Part shown: piece by piece, positions 27,014-35,814 of the stretch | How the letters are laid out: every line of letters starts with the position of its first letter | How positions within the stretch are numbered: position 1 is the stretch's first letter | Source: Brevibacillus dissolubilis | GTDB lineage: Bacteria > Bacillota > Bacilli > Brevibacillales > Brevibacillaceae | Direction: 5' to 3' | DNA length: 64,000 nucleotides | Assembly: GCF_006170445.1 (NCBI RefSeq) | Contig: NZ_VCNA01000011.1 | Location: forward strand, 94,178 to 158,177 | Notes under the pieces: model-generated | What the model saw: only the letters and a program-made list of their open reading frames with translations | The model's database searches: none | What the model was told of the DNA's origin: nothing | Translations under genes and position numbers: made by a program

Positions 27014-27829
27014 GTGAGCACAGGCAATTTTGTTGAAGCCGCTTTGTTTGAACATCGTTTTTGGTTGCAGGTGATGGGGGATCATGGCCGGTTTATTCTG
27101 GAGACCGTTTCCCCAAAAGAAATGGAGATCGCCAAGCGCGCCCAGTATTTTGTGTTTGTATTCGATCATCTATTGGCACAGTCCCGTCAACCACTCTCCG
27201 CGGGTGAGCTGTCCACGGTGACCCAACAAGCCAATTACTATACCGCCGAGATCCGCCAATTCAAGCTGGATCTGCTCGCCATGCATCTTCGTTCAGAGAT
27301 TGCGATCGGTTTGACACCGACTTTCTTTAATCATATGGTCAATGAAGCTGAGGAGTATCTGCGTGTCCTTGGGTTCCTGCTGGCAGGCGAGGTACCGCCG
27401 CCATGCCATCCGTTGCATTATCACCTGCTCTGGCTGCCAGACTCGGTCGGTCACGCTGCGGGGATTGCCGATAATCTCGACCCTGTAGAGAAGAAGCTGA
27501 AGAAAAAACTCATGGAGTATATGAAGCAGTTCGAAGTGTTCTTCATCAAAGCAACGGAAATGGCGGGGTATCTGCGCACCAACATCAGCCAATTCCCTGC
27601 CCTGAGCCGTTTTAACACCGATGTCGAGCTGGAGATGAAACTGTTCACTAGCTTCCTCAAGGAAATCGAAGAACTGGAGCTGGACGAAAAAGTCCTGGCA
27701 CGACTCAACGCCCTGATGCCGGATCACATGGCCCGCGAGCAATGCTACTATCTGATCAAGCTGTCTGAGGTCTCCATCGTCGAGCCGCTCGAAGGCTGTG
27801 ATCCGACCAAGCCACGCACGATGGAATAG
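27014..27829 (+). CDS. DUF2935-family protein
   Basis: A 271-residue protein made of two related four-helix halves. The first begins EAALFEHRFWLQVMGDHGRF and the second has DNLDPVEKKLKKKLM. Helix-borne Glu/His residues in FEHRFWL and in FNHMVNEAEEYL are placed as in metal-binding bundles of this family. Function is unknown. It starts with GTG after AGGAGGGA and is a single-gene unit. Confidence 0.9.
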   Translation: MSTGNFVEAALFEHRFWLQVMGDHGRFILETVSPKEMEIAKRAQYFVFVFDHLLAQSRQPLSAGELSTVTQQANYYTAEIRQFKLDLLAMHLRSEIAIGLTPTFFNHMVNEAEEYLRVLGFLLAGEVPPPCHPLHYHLLWLPDSVGHAAGIADNLDPVEKKLKKKLMEYMKQFEVFFIKATEMAGYLRTNISQFPALSRFNTDVELEMKLFTSFLKEIEELELDEKVLARLNALMPDHMAREQCYYLIKLSEVSIVEPLEGCDPTKPRTME

Positions 27830-27846
27830 AGGCTACAGTCAGTCAA

Positions 27847-27895
27847 AAAAAGAGTACCTCCTTCGCCGGATGACCAGCGAAGCGGGTACTCTTTT
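27847..27895. terminator. Bidirectional terminator between DUF2935 and citrate synthase genes
   Basis: AAAAGAGTACC (27847-27857) pairs with GGTACTCTTTT (27885-27895), with an inner CTTCGC/GCGAAG stem. The genes on both sides converge on it. Confidence 0.9.
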
Positions 27896-27910
27896 GCATG
27901 TGATTGTATG

Positions 27911-29008
27911 TTACTCAGGCATTGGGCCGGTATACTCGGAGCCTGGACGGATGATGCGGTTGTTCTCAGCCTGCTCCAGTGCATGGGCGCACCAGCCGAC
28001 AGTACGGCTCATCGCGAAAGTCGGGCTGAAGATAGAATCATCAAGACCGACTGCACGCATGACCGCTGCCGCGTAGAATTCTACGTTCGGGTAGAGCTTG
28101 CGGCCTGGTTTGTATTCATCAAGCAGCTTAACACCGAGGTCTTCGATATGGGTCGCAAGGTCAAACCATGGATCTTCTCCAGTCAAGGAAGAGGCTACGA
28201 CGCGAAGTGCTGTCGCGCGCGGGTCAATGGTTTTGTAGACACGGTGTCCGAAGCCCATCAGACGCTCACCGCGTTCGAGTGCGCCGCGGAGCCAAGGCTC
28301 TGCATTTTCCTTCGTGCCGATCGCTTCGATCATCTCGGTTACCTCAGAAGGTGCTCCACCGTGTAGCGGGCCTTTCAGTGCGCCGATGGCAGCGGTTACA
28401 GCAGAGACCAGATCAGAGCGGGTCGAGGATACGACGCGACAAGTGAAGGTAGAAGCATTCATCCCGTGCTCTTGTGTCAGGATCAGGTACGCATCAAGCG
28501 CGCGCACATGTGCCGGATTTGGCTCTGTGCCTTTGAGCATGTAGAGGTAGTTGGCGGTGTGGCCCAAATCGGTACGAGGAGCCAGTGGTTCGCGCCCTTC
28601 TACGCGTGCAACACGGTGAGCGATAATCGTCGGTACTTTGGCAGTAAGAGAGATCACCTGATCCATTGTCGGCGGCCAATCATGACCAGGGGTACCCAGA
28701 GCAGATACGCCTGTACGAAGCGCACTCATCAGGTCGACATCTGCCGGGAGCGAGTCGATAATCGCTTTGACATGTGCAGGAAGTTCACGCTCCGCCTTGA
28801 GCTTGGCGTCCAGCTCAGCAAGCTCTTGCTCACTTGGCAGATGACCGTACCACAGGAGGTGTGCCACCTCTTCAAATGTGTTGTTAATCGCCAGATCGCG
28901 TGCCCAGTGACCACGGTATACCAACAAGCCGTTCAAACCGTCCACCAAGCTCAGTTTTGATTCAGCAACAACGATACCTTCCAGACCGATCGCAAGAATT
29001 TTTTCCAT
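27911..29008 (-). CDS. citZ: Citrate synthase
   Basis: A 365-residue short-type citrate synthase joining acetyl-CoA and oxaloacetate in the TCA cycle. The two catalytic His residues are seen in GPLHGGAPSE (H216) and MGFGHRVYK (H255). The third catalytic position, Asp in NVDFYSG-type motifs, reads NVEFYAA here (E310). Methylcitrate synthase activity cannot be excluded. The start at 29008 is preceded by AAAGGAGTG; the longer frame to 29047 lacks a site. A LysR regulator gene is next upstream on the same strand, with a T-N11-A palindrome between them. Confidence 0.93.
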   Translation of the reverse strand: MEKILAIGLEGIVVAESKLSLVDGLNGLLVYRGHWARDLAINNTFEEVAHLLWYGHLPSEQELAELDAKLKAERELPAHVKAIIDSLPADVDLMSALRTGVSALGTPGHDWPPTMDQVISLTAKVPTIIAHRVARVEGREPLAPRTDLGHTANYLYMLKGTEPNPAHVRALDAYLILTQEHGMNASTFTCRVVSSTRSDLVSAVTAAIGALKGPLHGGAPSEVTEMIEAIGTKENAEPWLRGALERGERLMGFGHRVYKTIDPRATALRVVASSLTGEDPWFDLATHIEDLGVKLLDEYKPGRKLYPNVEFYAAAVMRAVGLDDSIFSPTFAMSRTVGWCAHALEQAENNRIIRPGSEYTGPMPE

Positions 29009-29036
29009 AAAACGTTCACTCCTTTCTCTTGACTTT

Positions 29037-29105
29037 AGTATAACCATGAACTTCTAAAAGCGGAAATAAAATAAATCGACGTGTTTGATTATGATTCATA
29101 ATCAA
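29037..29105 (-). promoter_or_regulatory. Citrate synthase promoter with LysR-type operator
   Basis: On the minus strand TATACT (29037-29042) stands 17 bases after a poor -35, TTCCGC (29060-29065). Further upstream TTGATTAT and ATAATCAA (29085-29105) form a perfect palindrome around GATTC, containing a T-N11-A core. It is centred about 65 bases before the expected start point, the usual recognition position for LysR regulators at promoters they activate or control. Confidence 0.65.
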
Positions 29106-29170
29106 TGGAGCACATTTTCATTCATGCTTTTCCTGGGAAATGTTCAGTTGAACTTTTCAGACAACGTAGG

Positions 29171-30070
29171 TTAATACACCTGTGGCAAAGGCGGGTATAA
29201 GCTGGACAGGATATCGTTAAAGCGCTGGGCAGCCGGACTCGTGTTGATTTTTGGCGTGACCAGATAAGACGCTACCTTGGGCAGTTCCAGACCAGGAGTG
29301 GGCAGCTCCATGAATCGGTTCTCGAACAACTCACGGCTGATCGAAGAACGCGGCAAAAAGGAAACCCCCAGCCCTTCCTCAATGAAGCGCTTGGTCACAT
29401 CCACATGGGAGACGGCCATGGTGCGCAGGACAAAACCGCGCTGGCGCAAAGCAATCAACAGCTGATCCCAATACACCGGATGATTATGAGTCAGCAGGCG
29501 GTTGTTCGTCAACTCACTCTCCCAATCAGGCAGCGGTGCATCTATATCCCCTCCATTGTGCGGGACAGCGAAGACGACCGGGTCTGTCTTGATCAGATAG
29601 GCGGACAGCTGAAAATTACGCGGGATCATCCGCGACAGACCGAGGTCTGCCTGTCCGCTCTCTACCATGGAGCCGATGTTGGCGGAGTCGGTAATCAGGA
29701 TCGAAATGTCTACTTCTGGGTCTTGTTTGGTGTATCGGTGCATGAGGCTGGGCAACGACGTACGGGCAATCATGGGAGAGACGGCCAGACGAAGTGTCTC
29801 CCGATAGCCTTGTCGCCAAGAGACCATATCCTCCATCCCAGCCTGCCACGTATTGAGCAGATCCTTGGCATAGGTGAGAAAACGTTTGCCGGCGGGCGTC
29901 AGCTTGACCCGTTTGCCGCTTCGGGTGAACAGCTCCATCCCCAGCTCTTTTTCCAGCAGACGGATATGCTGGGTCACAGTCGGTTGGGCGATGAACAGCG
30001 CTTCTGCGGTCTGGTGAAAATTCTCGTAGCTGGCGGCCACCAAGAAGGTCTGTAGGATTTTCAGATCGAT
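29171..30070 (-). CDS. LysR-family regulator (CcpC/CitR-like), apparent ATC start
   Basis: A LysR regulator: winged helix at residues 1-65 (KILQTFLVAASYENFHQTAE, TVTQHIRLLEKELG) and a periplasmic-binding-like effector domain after 90. With the expected N-terminus xDLKILQTFLVA the first codon is ATC at 30070, preceded at seven bases by GAGGTGA; an in-frame TGA lies just before. The nearest ordinary start is TTG at 30043, which removes part of helix 1 and has no ribosome site. I annotate the ATC start, giving 299 residues. Position next to citrate synthase suggests a citrate-sensing regulator like CcpC or CitR of Bacillus. The fold is secure; the start is not. Confidence 0.85.
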   Translation of the reverse strand: MDLKILQTFLVAASYENFHQTAEALFIAQPTVTQHIRLLEKELGMELFTRSGKRVKLTPAGKRFLTYAKDLLNTWQAGMEDMVSWRQGYRETLRLAVSPMIARTSLPSLMHRYTKQDPEVDISILITDSANIGSMVESGQADLGLSRMIPRNFQLSAYLIKTDPVVFAVPHNGGDIDAPLPDWESELTNNRLLTHNHPVYWDQLLIALRQRGFVLRTMAVSHVDVTKRFIEEGLGVSFLPRSSISRELFENRFMELPTPGLELPKVASYLVTPKINTSPAAQRFNDILSSLYPPLPQVY

Positions 30071-30093
30071 AGAAGATCACCTCGGTTCATAGG

Positions 30094-30127
30094 GAAACCT
30101 CGTCTGTATCGGCACGGACGAGGTTTC
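30094..30127 (-). terminator. Hairpin after the subtilase gene
   Basis: GAAACCTCGTC (30094-30104) pairs with GACGAGGTTTC (30117-30127). The following T run is short, so termination may be partial, with some read-through to the LysR gene. Confidence 0.7.
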
Positions 30128-30153
30128 TTACTCTTATCTTCTATTCTAATTGA

Positions 30154-31827
30154 TTAGTAGCTAACTTTCACTTGATGAATCCAAACTTTGTCAGTCGGAG
30201 CATCTATGGACTCATCCTTGAGGTAGCGGAACTCCAGCGTATGCTTGCCTGCTGTAAGCTCTCGCGCCGGAGCAGCGGTCTTGGAGACATCACCAGATGT
30301 ACGCAGGATCAGACTGCCGTCGAGATAGACTTCGAGGAAATCAGCCCCGGACTCGGTCGCAAGCTCATAGTCGAAGCTAAGCACCGCCCCGTCTTTTACC
30401 TCAAACATCGCGGCAGTGGACGTCACACCATTGTCGCTGATCCCGCCGGATTCCAGGATCGGCTCCCCGATCAGATTGGCACCTGCGTATGACCAGTCTC
30501 CGTAAAAATCAGTACCGTGGAGAACGGTTGTCTCTTCGATCACAGGTACCACCGGGAGCATCTCGGACGTCAACTGCACCAGCCCGCTGCCGTACTCGTC
30601 GTCTCTGCCTGCTGCCCCGAGATCAAGCGCTTGTTCTTTCATTTTTTTCACCAAAAGGGATGCTGGATAGTGCGGGTAGGCGCTTTTCAGCAGGCCGAAC
30701 GCCCCTGCGGCATTGGCGACCGCATTGGAAGTACCACCGAACGGTTCATAGGTCGGGACGCCATCATAGGTGACTGGAGCGATCGTATCGGTCGGAGCGA
30801 CAAAATCAAGCTGTGGTCCATAGCTGGAGTAGACGACACGGGTAAGCTCTGGGCTGACCGCACCGACAGAGACCGTAGCCGTGTAGCGTGCGGGCCAGAC
30901 GAGACCACCATCCCAGCCTGGTCTTGGCTTGGCTGGATCGGCATAGTTGCCTGCCGCCGCTACCATAGTTAAGCCGCTTTGGTAGGCGCGGATGACAGCC
31001 GCTTCGAGTGCGGAATTGTATTCTTTCAGCGAAATATTGAAGGTGACGATATCGATTCCGTTGTTCAGGCAGTATTCGAGTCCGCTGATCACATCGGTGA
31101 CGGTTAGTTTGGCATCATCGCTGTGGATCTTGAGATTGGTAAAATTCGCACCATAGGAAGCGCCATAGACGCGGTCTGGATAGTTGGGTGCGACATTGTC
31201 GGCGATCATCGCCATCACTCCGATGGTTGCCGTACCGTGGCTGTACAAGGGCCAGTCGTAGCGGTTGGTAGCCAATGGGCTGATCAGCACATGCTTGATC
31301 TCATCCGTATTGATGGCGGGATGGTCGTTGAGTCCCGTATCCGCTGCGGCAATCTCAACGCCTTTTCCGGTGTAGCCTGCCTGCCAGAATGTACGCAGAC
31401 GCATCGCATCCGTGCCCCAGTCTGGTTTGGTCGGGTCAAAGAACGGCACTTGCTCCTCAGGCTCGTCCAGCATGATCTGTTCGACTTGTGGATGACGCTC
31501 CAGCTTGGCTGCCGCTTTGGCGTCGAGGGAGACGCTTATGTATTCTGGGATGAGTTCGAAAGTTTTGATAATTTTACCGCCGGCTTGTTGGATTTCGTGG
31601 GAAAAGGATGCGGCTTTGGCGGCTTTTTTGCCTTGCGAACGGAATTTGACCAAGTATTGCTTGGTGTCGGATTGCTTCTCTGTCTGTCCGGCGGATGTGG
31701 CTTGTCCTGTTGTGGATGGTTGGAACTGCTGGTCTGCCGTCTTCGCACTGGCACCATCAGTCAGTACGGCGGCATGACCTGCTGTGACCAGACTGGTGGC
31801 TAAAGCGAGGTGTACCATTTTTTTCAT
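30154..31827 (-). CDS. Secreted subtilisin-like serine protease with C-terminal beta domain
   Basis: A 557-residue exported S8 protease. A signal peptide (1-28) is followed by an I9-type propeptide (about 55-125, QYLVKFRSQGK). In the catalytic domain (about 135-405) Asp163 is in AADTG, His197 in SHGTA, oxyanion Asn294 in AAGN and Ser367 in GGTSNAV. The motif after Ser is GTSNAVANAAG instead of the usual GTSMAAPHVAG, but the Ser remains. Residues about 425-557 look like a jelly-roll that may bind substrate or wall. AGGGGG precedes the ATG. A strong palindrome lies in its promoter region. Confidence 0.93.
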   Translation of the reverse strand: MKKMVHLALATSLVTAGHAAVLTDGASAKTADQQFQPSTTGQATSAGQTEKQSDTKQYLVKFRSQGKKAAKAASFSHEIQQAGGKIIKTFELIPEYISVSLDAKAAAKLERHPQVEQIMLDEPEEQVPFFDPTKPDWGTDAMRLRTFWQAGYTGKGVEIAAADTGLNDHPAINTDEIKHVLISPLATNRYDWPLYSHGTATIGVMAMIADNVAPNYPDRVYGASYGANFTNLKIHSDDAKLTVTDVISGLEYCLNNGIDIVTFNISLKEYNSALEAAVIRAYQSGLTMVAAAGNYADPAKPRPGWDGGLVWPARYTATVSVGAVSPELTRVVYSSYGPQLDFVAPTDTIAPVTYDGVPTYEPFGGTSNAVANAAGAFGLLKSAYPHYPASLLVKKMKEQALDLGAAGRDDEYGSGLVQLTSEMLPVVPVIEETTVLHGTDFYGDWSYAGANLIGEPILESGGISDNGVTSTAAMFEVKDGAVLSFDYELATESGADFLEVYLDGSLILRTSGDVSKTAAPARELTAGKHTLEFRYLKDESIDAPTDKVWIHQVKVSY

Positions 31828-31864
31828 TTGAAAAGACCCCCTATTTATCTAATACATGTTACAA

Positions 31865-31885
31865 ATGAATAATATCATTATTCAT
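31865..31885 (-). promoter_or_regulatory. Perfect palindrome upstream of the protease gene
   Basis: ATGAATAAT and ATTATTCAT flank a three-base centre, 38 bases before the protease start codon. It also contains AATAATATC, which fits the ScoC/Hpr consensus RATANTATY. A repressor site is likely by position; which protein binds is a guess. Confidence 0.55.
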
Positions 31886-31945
31886 AATTTTCTTTCATTT
31901 ATATTTACTTAATTATTGTTTATTTTTACAGTTTTTCTAAAAAAC

Positions 31946-32018
31946 AAAACACCTTCCTGCTCTGGCGCGGGTTACTCGGCACGTCCGAGATCCTGTTTTT
32001 TGAGCAGTAAGGTGTTTT
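31946..32018 (-). terminator. Terminator of the nitronate monooxygenase gene
   Basis: AAAACACCTT (31946-31955) pairs with AAGGTGTTTT (32009-32018), and CTGCTC with GAGCAG inside. On the minus strand a long T run follows. Confidence 0.85.
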
Positions 32019-32039
32019 CTCTTTTCCGTTTTCTCTTGG

Positions 32040-33146
32040 TTATCCCTGCAAAGCTTGAATACGCCGTGCTGCCACTTGGGCCTCGCGCATGATGGTCTCG
32101 ACGATCTCGCGTGCTGGTTCTGGCTCGCGGAGCTGGGCGACACCTTGGCCTGCCCAGAGAGACATATAGTTGGCATCACCGCGACGGGCTGCAGCTTGGC
32201 GGATTTCGCGGGTCAGCGCGTTTTGGATCGGGTATGGCAAGGCGGACAGCTCGGCTTGAGCGAACGAATCCAGCATCCGGTTGGAGAGACCGCGTGCCGG
32301 ACGCCCGGAGAAGGCACGGGTGATGGCAGGCTCCGTCTCTTTGGCTTCCAGTAACCGGGCTTTGTAGCTGGCATGGGCGGTGCTTTCCTCGCAGGCGAGA
32401 AATCTCGTACCCAGCTGTACCGCGTCTGCTCCCAGTGAAAGTGCGGCGACCATCCCGCGTCCGTCCATGATGCCACCAGCGGCGATAATCGGCAGGTCTG
32501 GCAGCGCCTCGCTTACCAGTCCGACAAGTGGCAGGGTTCCGATGCAGGCCCCGTTATCCTTTTTCCCGACCTGATAGGTTCCACGGTGTCCGCCTGCCTC
32601 TCCCCCTTGGGCGACGATGGCATCTACGCCTTGCGCTTGCAGAGCTAGTGCTTCGTCCAGAGTTGTCGCCATGCCGATCAGCTTCATCCCGCGCTCCCGG
32701 GCGATCGTCCCGTACTGATTCGGCAGAGAAAATGCACAGCTAAACACTGGCACACCTTCATCGAGGATCACCTGAAAGCAGTCGTCCAGATCATCGACAA
32801 CGGTCGGCAACTCACCATTCCATGCTTCCAGACCGACTTCGTGACGCATCTGGTTGAGCCACTGTACCAGCTCGTCAGACACCACTGGAGTCTCGGTCAG
32901 AGTAGAAGCATCGTACAGCAACAGATTGACGGCAAAAGGCTTCGTCGTCAGCTCCTGAATCCGGCGAATCGCTTGGCGCAAGGCATCTGCTGACATGTAA
33001 GCGCCGCCCAAGGTACCCAGCCCACCAGCCTCAGATACCGCTGCGACCAGCTCCGGTGAGGTGATATTACCTGCCATGCCCGCGAGGACGATTGGTTTTT
33101 CGATACCGAACTGCTCACAAAAACGAGTTGTAAACGGAGATTTCAT
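32040..33146 (-). CDS. Nitronate monooxygenase (FabK-like FMN TIM-barrel protein)
   Basis: A 368-residue flavoprotein that would oxidise alkyl nitronates with FMN. The N-terminal PIVLAGMAG, the catalytic His in QGGEAGGHRG (about 190) and the phosphate-binding AAGGIMDGRGMVAALSLGA in two parts are typical. FabK enoyl reductases share the fold; the His in the GGHRG motif and the C-terminal insertion favour nitronate monooxygenase. AAAAAGGAGTGG precedes the ATG. It seems to be transcribed alone. Confidence 0.9.
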   Translation of the reverse strand: MKSPFTTRFCEQFGIEKPIVLAGMAGNITSPELVAAVSEAGGLGTLGGAYMSADALRQAIRRIQELTTKPFAVNLLLYDASTLTETPVVSDELVQWLNQMRHEVGLEAWNGELPTVVDDLDDCFQVILDEGVPVFSCAFSLPNQYGTIARERGMKLIGMATTLDEALALQAQGVDAIVAQGGEAGGHRGTYQVGKKDNGACIGTLPLVGLVSEALPDLPIIAAGGIMDGRGMVAALSLGADAVQLGTRFLACEESTAHASYKARLLEAKETEPAITRAFSGRPARGLSNRMLDSFAQAELSALPYPIQNALTREIRQAAARRGDANYMSLWAGQGVAQLREPEPAREIVETIMREAQVAARRIQALQG

Positions 33147-33239
33147 TCACTGCCACTCCTTTTTATCAGTACGTCTGTTTAGAGAAGGCTTATCTCATGC
33201 TCATTACCAAAAGTACCCTCATGATAATTCAGAACCTCT

Positions 33240-33620
33240 TTATGGGTTCAACACTTCATAGCCCGCCTGTGCCAAGACTTCGAGCGCTTTGTCGAGCGTA
33301 TGTTCCTTGACGAGCAGATAATCGGTATTGTAAGTCGAGATCGCAAAAATACTGATTTGATTCTCCGCCAGCGGCTGTGTCAGTCCCGCAAGAATACCGG
33401 TCAGTGAAAAATCGAGGATGCCCTCTACCTTGACCGCTTTCCAGTTGGGTTCGACATGCTCATACTCCGCTACGTAAGATTCAGGACAGACGATGGACAG
33501 CTCATCCTCTGTGCGGGTAATGGATAAAAAACCGTCAGACTGTGAGACCCAATTGGGAATGTTGGACTCCGGCGGCAGTTTGACGACAGCATATGTGCCT
33601 CCCTGTACGCTCAGTTTCAT
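33240..33620 (-). CDS. ACT-domain protein (CASTOR-like)
   Basis: A 126-residue protein with two ACT-like halves: 1-60 (TYAVVKLPPES, DELSIVCPESYV) and 61-126 (VKVEGILDFSLTGILAGLTQPLAENQIS in parts, STYNTDYLLVKE). The second half has the typical amino-acid-binding ACT signature of the CASTOR/ACT_7 group. It likely binds an amino acid, with an unknown regulatory purpose. Ninety-three bases without a feature separate it from the next gene. Confidence 0.88.
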   Translation of the reverse strand: MKLSVQGGTYAVVKLPPESNIPNWVSQSDGFLSITRTEDELSIVCPESYVAEYEHVEPNWKAVKVEGILDFSLTGILAGLTQPLAENQISIFAISTYNTDYLLVKEHTLDKALEVLAQAGYEVLNP

Positions 33621-33694
33621 GCAAAATCCCCCTTATCGACATAGAATTTGTCGGATTTTATACTTCCATATTATACCTTGTCTTGTCAAAAAAG

Positions 33695-33724
33695 AAACAC
33701 TCGGTCTAATTGACTGAGTGTTTT
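33695..33724 (-). terminator. Terminator of the cytochrome/lipoprotein operon
   Basis: AAACACTCGGTC (33695-33706) pairs with GACTGAGTGTTT (33712-33723), with an A run on the plus-strand left side, that is, T on the minus strand. Confidence 0.88.
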
Positions 33725-33770
33725 CTTGATTTTATGGGTGAACCTGATGATTCAATCGTACGCTTAGGTG

Positions 33771-35786
33771 TTATTCAATCGAGTTGACATACTCCACAAG
33801 CGCTTCGATCTCGTCCTTGCTCAGCCCTTGGACATTGCCATGCTTGCCTGCTGTGTTGCGGGTCACCAGCACGTCATAGATCGTTTGGGCGCTGCCATCA
33901 TGCAGGTACGGAGCTGTCGCCCAGACACCGCGCAGTGTCGGCGTATCGAAAAAGCCTGGTTTACGCGGGTTTTGGTAGTGACCGCGACCGTCGCCTTTTG
34001 GATTGCCGACATCTGCCTTGGTGCCTGTACCGACATCGTGGATGAATGCCGTGTTGGCGGTCGTCAGCTCACCTGTCTTCGCATCTACAGCCTTGGGACT
34101 GTCCGTGAAGTCGGTGTCTGTCGCGTGGCAGGTGATACAGCCTGCTTTGCCGTTGAACAGCTCTTCGCCGAGTGCTGCTTGGGCTGTAAGCTGACCGTCT
34201 GGCTGGCGGTACGGGCTTTTTGGTACGGGGAATGTATCGACGTGGTCGAGATAGGCTTCGAGCTGGTCGTACATCAGCTGCACGTCCGGCGGGAGCGGTT
34301 GGGTCGGGTCGAATTTCATCATGCCGCCCATCTCATCCTGTACCGTATGCAGATAATCCGCGAACTCATCCCGGCCTCCATCCCATGTCATCAAGCCTGT
34401 CTTGGTAGCGAGGACGTTGCTTGGTGTGTTGCGCGGCCCTTTTGGCGTCTGGAGCGTAAGTCCGTTGATCTCCCCATCGAAGTGACAGGAGGCACAGCTC
34501 ATCCAGTTCTTCCCGGTGATATCTGCCGCGTATTCATCGCTGTTGGCCGAGAAAAAGATTCTCTTGCCCGCCCGGACATCGACCGGAAGCGGGTCTTCGC
34601 TGATCAGGCTGATCGCATCGCCGTCCACTTGGGGCTTTTTGTACGGGTCATTGCCGCCTGTGGCGATGGTGACGAGATCATGGCTCATCGCGTTGTGTAC
34701 GTAGAGTGTCTGACCGTCTGGGGAAAGCACCATGCCTCGCGGGTTATCCCCTGGGATGCGGCGCAGCAGATGTGTCGCTTTTCCTCCGCGCTTCAGGTCG
34801 AAGGTCAGCAGATCCTCGCTCCCACCCAAGACGACGAACGCTTTGCTTGCGTCCGGCAAAAAAGCTACGTCGGCCGGGTTGGAGACGATTTCTGTTTCAT
34901 TTTTGGTGTTTGTGATATTGATCTGTTGGAAAAGATGCTTGCGCTCGTCTGCCTGCTCAGCCTTCTTCGCCGTGTCCACGATCGAGACGGTCGGGAAGAT
35001 GGTGGATTCGAATTGAATGTTCGTATCCACATTCGTAAGCAGATGCGGAAGCCAAAGCAGCTTGCCGTCCGGGGAAAAAGTCATGTTCTCCACCATGCCG
35101 GGGAGCCCTTGGCTGACCTTGGGATCATGGCTGGCAGGCTCCGGGGTCTCCGCGAGCGGGATCACCTTATCCACCTTGAGTGTATCGGTATTGATCGCGC
35201 TCAGGTGGCCGTGGATGTAATGGCTCACATACAGGGTTTTGCCGTCTGCGGAGATAGCCAGGCCGCGCGGTTCAGCGTCTACCTTGATCTTCTCGGTAAC
35301 CTTGCGCGTCTGGGTGTCGATCACAGCGACATAACTGCCCCGATACGACGTGACATAGAGACGGCCCCCATCAGGGCTTGTGACGATGCCGAATGGCTGG
35401 AATGGCACATCGATGGTTGCAGTCATCTTTTGCTTGGACAAATCAATCACATCTACCTTGTCATCGTACATCGCGGTGACATATGCCACCTGATTGTCCG
35501 GCGAGAGCGCGATATTGCGCGGCTCTTTGCCTACTTTGATCTCGGCGGTCACTTGGCGTGTCTTGGTATCGACTACGGTGATCGTCGGCACGTCGATGTT
35601 GGCGGTAATCACCTGTGCCCCGTCGCTGGTCATCGCGATCGGACGGCTTTCTGCGGCTGTGCTGCGTGTCACCTGTGCAGGGGCGGTCGTCTCTTCGTTG
35701 GTTCCGATCTGACAGGCGGACAGAGTGAGCATCAGGCCCACTCCGATCCCCAACCATTTTCCGTACCGTTTGCCTTGAGGGTTCAT
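33771..35786 (-). CDS. Lipoprotein with YVTN beta-propeller and dihaem cytochrome c peroxidase-like domain
   Basis: A 671-residue exported haem protein. The lipobox is LSAC with Cys25. Residues about 45-395 form a seven-bladed propeller with YVTN-type repeats (LSPDNQVAYVT, SPDGGRLYVTSY, SADGKTLYVSHY). The C-terminal part has two haem c motifs, CASCH (431-435) and CITCH (550-554), in the arrangement of dihaem peroxidases; distal Met or His ligands need modelling. The ATG at 35786, with AAGGATGA ahead, is preferred to the TTG one codon before. It follows the 707-residue lipoprotein by 28 bases and shares its Fur-box promoter. It resembles MauG/MbnH-type enzymes that modify a partner protein, so the upstream lipoprotein could be its substrate. 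Confidence 0.9.
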   Translation of the reverse strand: MNPQGKRYGKWLGIGVGLMLTLSACQIGTNEETTAPAQVTRSTAAESRPIAMTSDGAQVITANIDVPTITVVDTKTRQVTAEIKVGKEPRNIALSPDNQVAYVTAMYDDKVDVIDLSKQKMTATIDVPFQPFGIVTSPDGGRLYVTSYRGSYVAVIDTQTRKVTEKIKVDAEPRGLAISADGKTLYVSHYIHGHLSAINTDTLKVDKVIPLAETPEPASHDPKVSQGLPGMVENMTFSPDGKLLWLPHLLTNVDTNIQFESTIFPTVSIVDTAKKAEQADERKHLFQQINITNTKNETEIVSNPADVAFLPDASKAFVVLGGSEDLLTFDLKRGGKATHLLRRIPGDNPRGMVLSPDGQTLYVHNAMSHDLVTIATGGNDPYKKPQVDGDAISLISEDPLPVDVRAGKRIFFSANSDEYAADITGKNWMSCASCHFDGEINGLTLQTPKGPRNTPSNVLATKTGLMTWDGGRDEFADYLHTVQDEMGGMMKFDPTQPLPPDVQLMYDQLEAYLDHVDTFPVPKSPYRQPDGQLTAQAALGEELFNGKAGCITCHATDTDFTDSPKAVDAKTGELTTANTAFIHDVGTGTKADVGNPKGDGRGHYQNPRKPGFFDTPTLRGVWATAPYLHDGSAQTIYDVLVTRNTAGKHGNVQGLSKDEIEALVEYVNSIE

Positions 35787-35814
35787 CAAGGGTCATCCTT
35801 TCATTGCCGTTCGA

